Assembly: GCA_013002475.1 (NCBI GenBank)
Contig: JABDJM010000072.1
Span: 1 to 6,945, forward strand
Reading direction: 5' to 3'
Source of the DNA: Saprospiraceae bacterium
GTDB lineage: Bacteria; Bacteroidota; Bacteroidia; Chitinophagales; Saprospiraceae
DNA: 6,945 nt
Position 1 is the stretch's first letter; each line of letters begins with the position of its first letter. Below, in pieces: positions 1-6,945 of the stretch. Position numbers and translations under genes: made by a program. The notes under the pieces were generated by a model that did no database searches, had not been told where the DNA came from, and was given only the letters and a program-made list of their open reading frames with translations.

Positions 1-951
1 GTTATAATCTATGGTGTAGTCGTTTTCTAATCCCCTGATCATTAAGTTCCCATCCACATACACTCTTTCGGTACCGGAAAGGACGATAAGGAATCGCTCC
101 CCATTATTTCCTTGCAGGCGATAAGGACCTTGATTTCCCTCAAAAGGATCAAGGATGTTTCTGGCAAATTTACCTTTAGAGATGGCAGCGGTAATACCCG
201 TCCGTAAAGTGCCTTTTCCCAAAGGGGCGGCCCGGTCAAATCTGGCACCCTGCAGTTTTTTGAAGTAATTCACAAAGTGTCCGGTCGGCCGACTAAGTTC
301 ATAATCTCCGGCAATCAAACTTGAATGATCTTTTTTTAGCTGTATATAAATTTTGTCAAACTCTTGCAACTGCTCGGTATTCCCCTCGGGTTGCAGGGGA
401 ATGTTTTGATCCGAGATGGCGGCCTGAACCTCCACGTCGTCACCAATGATCCCATTGAATCGAAGATTAAAGGCCGAGTTCAGCACCAGATTTTGTGAAT
501 TACCAAAGCTAACTCCTCGTGAAAAGGATCCTTGATAATTCAGCCCTCCCATATTTATCAGGTTATCCGACTGCTGATTGGCAAGGACATCCACCCCAAT
601 GGGGATCTCTTCATCTGCCAGTTGAATGACCTTTGGATCCAGATCCTGCTGAGGATTCTCCAGACCCACTCCAAGTACCCTGAAGCTAACTTTCATTAAA
701 CCCATAGGATCGATCGTTCCCTGGTAAATCAGAAGGCCATCGACATAGTCAAATTGATTACTTAGGTCCACCTTAGATTGGACATTGACTACAAGAATAC
801 TTTTGGGAAAAACTAAGCTGGAATCCAGAAACAGGGGTAATTCCTCCTTGGAAAAAAAATGCTCTCTATAGGTAGATAGACTATCTGTTTGGGAAAGCAA
901 CGGAAATCCCAGCAATAAGGTAAATATGGTGCAAAACAGAATCCTGTTCAT
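1..951 (-). CDS. Exported protein with SprA-like block, probable outer-membrane protein (partial, C-terminus missing)
   Basis: The frame is open from an ATG at 951 to the left edge, giving 317 codons with no stop, so the C-terminus lies outside the window. An in-frame TAA lies a few codons upstream and no earlier ATG intervenes, which fixes the start. Residues 1-20 form a signal peptide: Asn-Arg, a hydrophobic stretch, then FPLLS before Gln21. Residues about 141-151 read GSFSRGVSFGN. They are followed by a segment rich in alternating polar and hydrophobic residues, then DQNIPLQPEGNTEQLQEFD (about 179-197) and AGDYEL (from about 214). From memory, this order (GS-x-S-R-G-x-S-x-G-N, then NIP-x-Q-x-x-G, then L-x-EFD, then AGD) matches a segment repeated in SprA-type giant T9SS outer-membrane proteins, and also a family of large uncharacterised Bacteroidota proteins. 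A beta-rich outer-membrane location is inferred. The gene is transcribed divergently from the peroxidase. The coding frame and signal peptide are clear, but the function is not assigned. Confidence 0.85.
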   Translation of the reverse strand, partial: MNRILFCTIFTLLLGFPLLSQTDSLSTYREHFFSKEELPLFLDSSLVFPKSILVVNVQSKVDLSNQFDYVDGLLIYQGTIDPMGLMKVSFRVLGVGLENPQQDLDPKVIQLADEEIPIGVDVLANQQSDNLINMGGLNYQGSFSRGVSFGNSQNLVLNSAFNLRFNGIIGDDVEVQAAISDQNIPLQPEGNTEQLQEFDKIYIQLKKDHSSLIAGDYELSRPTGHFVNYFKKLQGARFDRAAPLGKGTLRTGITAAISKGKFARNILDPFEGNQGPYRLQGNNGERFLIVLSGTERVYVDGNLMIRGLENDYTIDYN

Positions 952-1215
952 CGAACTACCATTGTTCAACGATTTTTTCAGGTCTGGTTACATATATCAT
1001 CCGGCTTTTGGTTGTTTTTGAGTAGAAAGGTCTTTTGCCAGGCTTCTTGCGGAATCAAAGTTTTTCTTCGAAACCCAGATTTTATAACGGAAAGAAAATG
1101 CTTTTTTTTCGGCAATTCCGTATTTTTACCATCCATTCCGAAACCGAGAATCCCCGATTGAGTCAATTCCTCAGCAATTTGAAGTTTTTCAAGAGCTATT
1201 CAAGACCCAATTTGT
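952..1215. promoter_or_regulatory. Divergent intergenic region with clustered CGGAA/TTCCG motifs
   Basis: This 264-base AT-rich gap separates two genes that point away from each other, so it must hold promoters for both. I see no convincing full Bacteroidota promoter (TTG, 17-23 bases, TAnnTTTG) on either strand. The nearest -7 candidate is TATTTTTA at 1121-1128 on the plus strand, without a clear TTG upstream. CGGAA or its complement TTCCG occurs four times: 1050-1054, 1088-1092, 1116-1120 and 1136-1140. The last two are both ATTCCG, exactly 20 bases apart. An imperfect hairpin with nine pairs (one G-T) and a TGC loop spans 1090-1110. Open frames crossing the region have no recognisable protein features. 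A regulatory role is an inference from position. Confidence 0.4.
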
Positions 1216-6148
<4,933 letters not shown>

Positions 6149-6157
6149 ATATGGGTG

Positions 6158-6173
6158 GCTTTTTTGAAAAAGC
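6158..6173. other. Short AT-rich hairpin just after fadH
   Basis: GCTTTTT and AAAAAGC can pair across 6158-6173 around a very small loop, beginning ten bases after the fadH stop. The stem is almost all A-T and is followed by TTTCTTATCTTT rather than a clean T-run. It may add to transcription termination together with the stronger hairpin at 6196-6210, or may simply be AT-rich DNA. Confidence 0.3.
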
Positions 6174-6195
6174 TTTCTTATCTTTACCATAAATA

Positions 6196-6216
6196 GGGTA
6201 CTTAGTACCCATTTTT
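6196..6216 (+). terminator. Probable intrinsic terminator after fadH
   Basis: GGGTAC (6196-6201) and GTACCC (6205-6210) form a perfect six-base stem with a TTA loop, followed by ATTTTT (6211-6216). It lies 47 bases past the fadH stop and before a new transcription unit, where a terminator is expected. The stem is short, so efficiency is uncertain. Confidence 0.55.
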
Positions 6217-6330
6217 AGTACCAAAAACAGTTCAGCCAATTCCTCCCAGGCTGGAATTCTAGTGAATCTCAATGGTTTTAACGGCAGTCAGTTTTTGCTT
6301 ATTCCTTCAATTTGATTGGAATGGCACTCA

Positions 6331-6360
6331 TTTTGTAGAGGTTACATAGGATTTTCTTTG
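6331..6360 (+). promoter_or_regulatory. Possible Bacteroidota-type promoter for the response regulator
   Basis: TTTTG at 6331-6335 supplies the -33 TTG, and TTTCTTTG at 6353-6360 matches the -7 consensus TAnnTTTG at all but one fixed position (T instead of A). The 17-base gap between TTG and the -7 box lies within the 17-23 range reported for this phylum. It would give a leader of roughly 45 bases before ATG 6414. The match is short and could be chance. Confidence 0.3.
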
Positions 6361-6413
6361 ATATTATCGAAATCCTGCTGCCAAGCCCTTGATTCACTCA
6401 ACAACCCACGAAC

Positions 6414-6945
6414 ATGGAAAATATTAGAACGATAATTGCGGACGACCATCAGTTATTCATTACAGGACTTAGGTCCATTTTAGGTGATTCTGATCAGTTT
6501 GAATTTGATGTGGTAGCACTCGCCCACGATGGCGATGAGCTAATGGAAAAACTGAAACTCTACAACCCTGATTTTTTGATCCTTGATCTGAATATGCCAG
6601 GGAAAGATGGTTTGGATGTTCTCAAATTAGTCCGAAAAGAAAACCGAGATCTCAAGATCCTTACTCTTACGATGTATGACGATTCCAAAATCGTCAAGTC
6701 TGCCTTCAAAACAGGCACAGATGGATATGTTTTGAAGAATGAAGGAAAAGAAGGTTTGTTACGCGGGATCCATGAAGTCCTTGAAGGAAAAACTCACCTA
6801 GGCGAAGGAGTTCGTCTGAATGAGGAGCTTGTAACAAATTCGGGTGTGACCATTGAAAGGTTTATTTCTCCTTACGAGGATCGCTTTATCAAAAAGTATA
6901 ACCTGACGAAAAGAGAGATCGAAATTCTAAGATTGATCACTCAAG
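6414..6945 (+). CDS. LuxR-family (NarL/FixJ) two-component response regulator, partial
   Basis: The frame is open from ATG 6414 to the right edge: 177 complete codons plus one base, with the C-terminal part missing. The receiver domain (about 4-125) has the acidic pair Asp10-Asp11 in IIADDHQLF, phosphoacceptor Asp58 in ILDLNMPGKDG, Thr86 in LTLTMYDD and Lys108 in GYVLKN, all at expected places. After a linker, NLTKREIEILRLITQ starts at about 161. This is the first half of a LuxR/NarL helix-turn-helix, where LT-x-RE-x-E-x-L is typical. The protein is a cytoplasmic transcription factor activated by phosphorylation from a histidine kinase, which is not in the window. Family length is usually about 210-220 residues, so roughly 35-40 are missing. 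It is separated from fadH by 265 bases with a likely terminator, so it probably begins its own unit. Its target genes cannot be told. Confidence 0.93.
   Translation, partial: MENIRTIIADDHQLFITGLRSILGDSDQFEFDVVALAHDGDELMEKLKLYNPDFLILDLNMPGKDGLDVLKLVRKENRDLKILTLTMYDDSKIVKSAFKTGTDGYVLKNEGKEGLLRGIHEVLEGKTHLGEGVRLNEELVTNSGVTIERFISPYEDRFIKKYNLTKREIEILRLITQ

Larger units (their letters stand above)
6149..6413. other. Intergenic region between fadH and the response regulator gene
   Basis: This 265-base AT-rich gap holds two short hairpins near fadH (6158-6173 and 6196-6210), a duplicated TTAGTACC motif and a possible promoter near 6331-6360. The longest plus-strand frame noticed is 25 codons from the ATG in CAATGG near 6270. 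It has no start signal or recognisable features and is not called. I see no tRNA or structured RNA gene. Confidence 0.5.

Noticed and set aside
1090..1110. Hairpin GAAAGAAAA / TTTTTTTTC as a terminator
   Set aside because: It lies between divergent genes, where no terminator is needed. The stem is almost all A-T with a G-T pair and has no T-run after it.

Overview
The window looks like chromosomal DNA from a member of the Bacteroidota. One gene ends in a type IX secretion (T9SS) type A sorting domain and carries a dockerin-like module of the kind common in Saprospiria and Cytophagia-like marine bacteria. Start codons lack Shine-Dalgarno sequences, and the one plausible promoter has the Bacteroidota -33/-7 form. 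The genus cannot be told from this sequence.

Layout. Positions 1-951 (minus strand) hold the first 317 codons of an exported protein, cut off by the left edge. It has a signal peptide and a block resembling part of the SprA-type outer-membrane proteins. Positions 952-1215 are the intergenic region between divergent genes, with a small cluster of CGGAA/TTCCG motifs. Positions 1216-4067 (plus) encode one large secreted animal-type heme peroxidase (myeloperoxidase/lactoperoxidase superfamily, about 950 residues). It is broken by an apparent one-base deletion near 1351-1354. The 5' piece carries the signal peptide and first family motif, and the 3' frame carries everything else: all heme-site residues, a dockerin-like module, a cohesin-like module and the T9SS sorting domain. 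Positions 4121-6148 (plus) encode a full-length 2,4-dienoyl-CoA reductase of the E. coli FadH type. Positions 6149-6413 are intergenic, with a likely terminator and a possible promoter. Positions 6414-6945 (plus) hold the start of a NarL/FixJ-type response regulator, cut off by the right edge inside its helix-turn-helix.

How the genes relate. The peroxidase is predicted to be exported by Sec and then T9SS to the cell surface or medium. The minus-strand gene may also be an outer-membrane protein, but no direct link is shown. FadH is a cytoplasmic enzyme of unsaturated fatty acid beta-oxidation. It sits 53 bases behind the peroxidase and could share its transcript, although a short inverted repeat fills the gap. 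The response regulator appears to start a separate unit. I see no CRISPR array, tRNA, rRNA, insertion sequence or phage gene. The most notable items are the multi-domain T9SS peroxidase and its frameshift.
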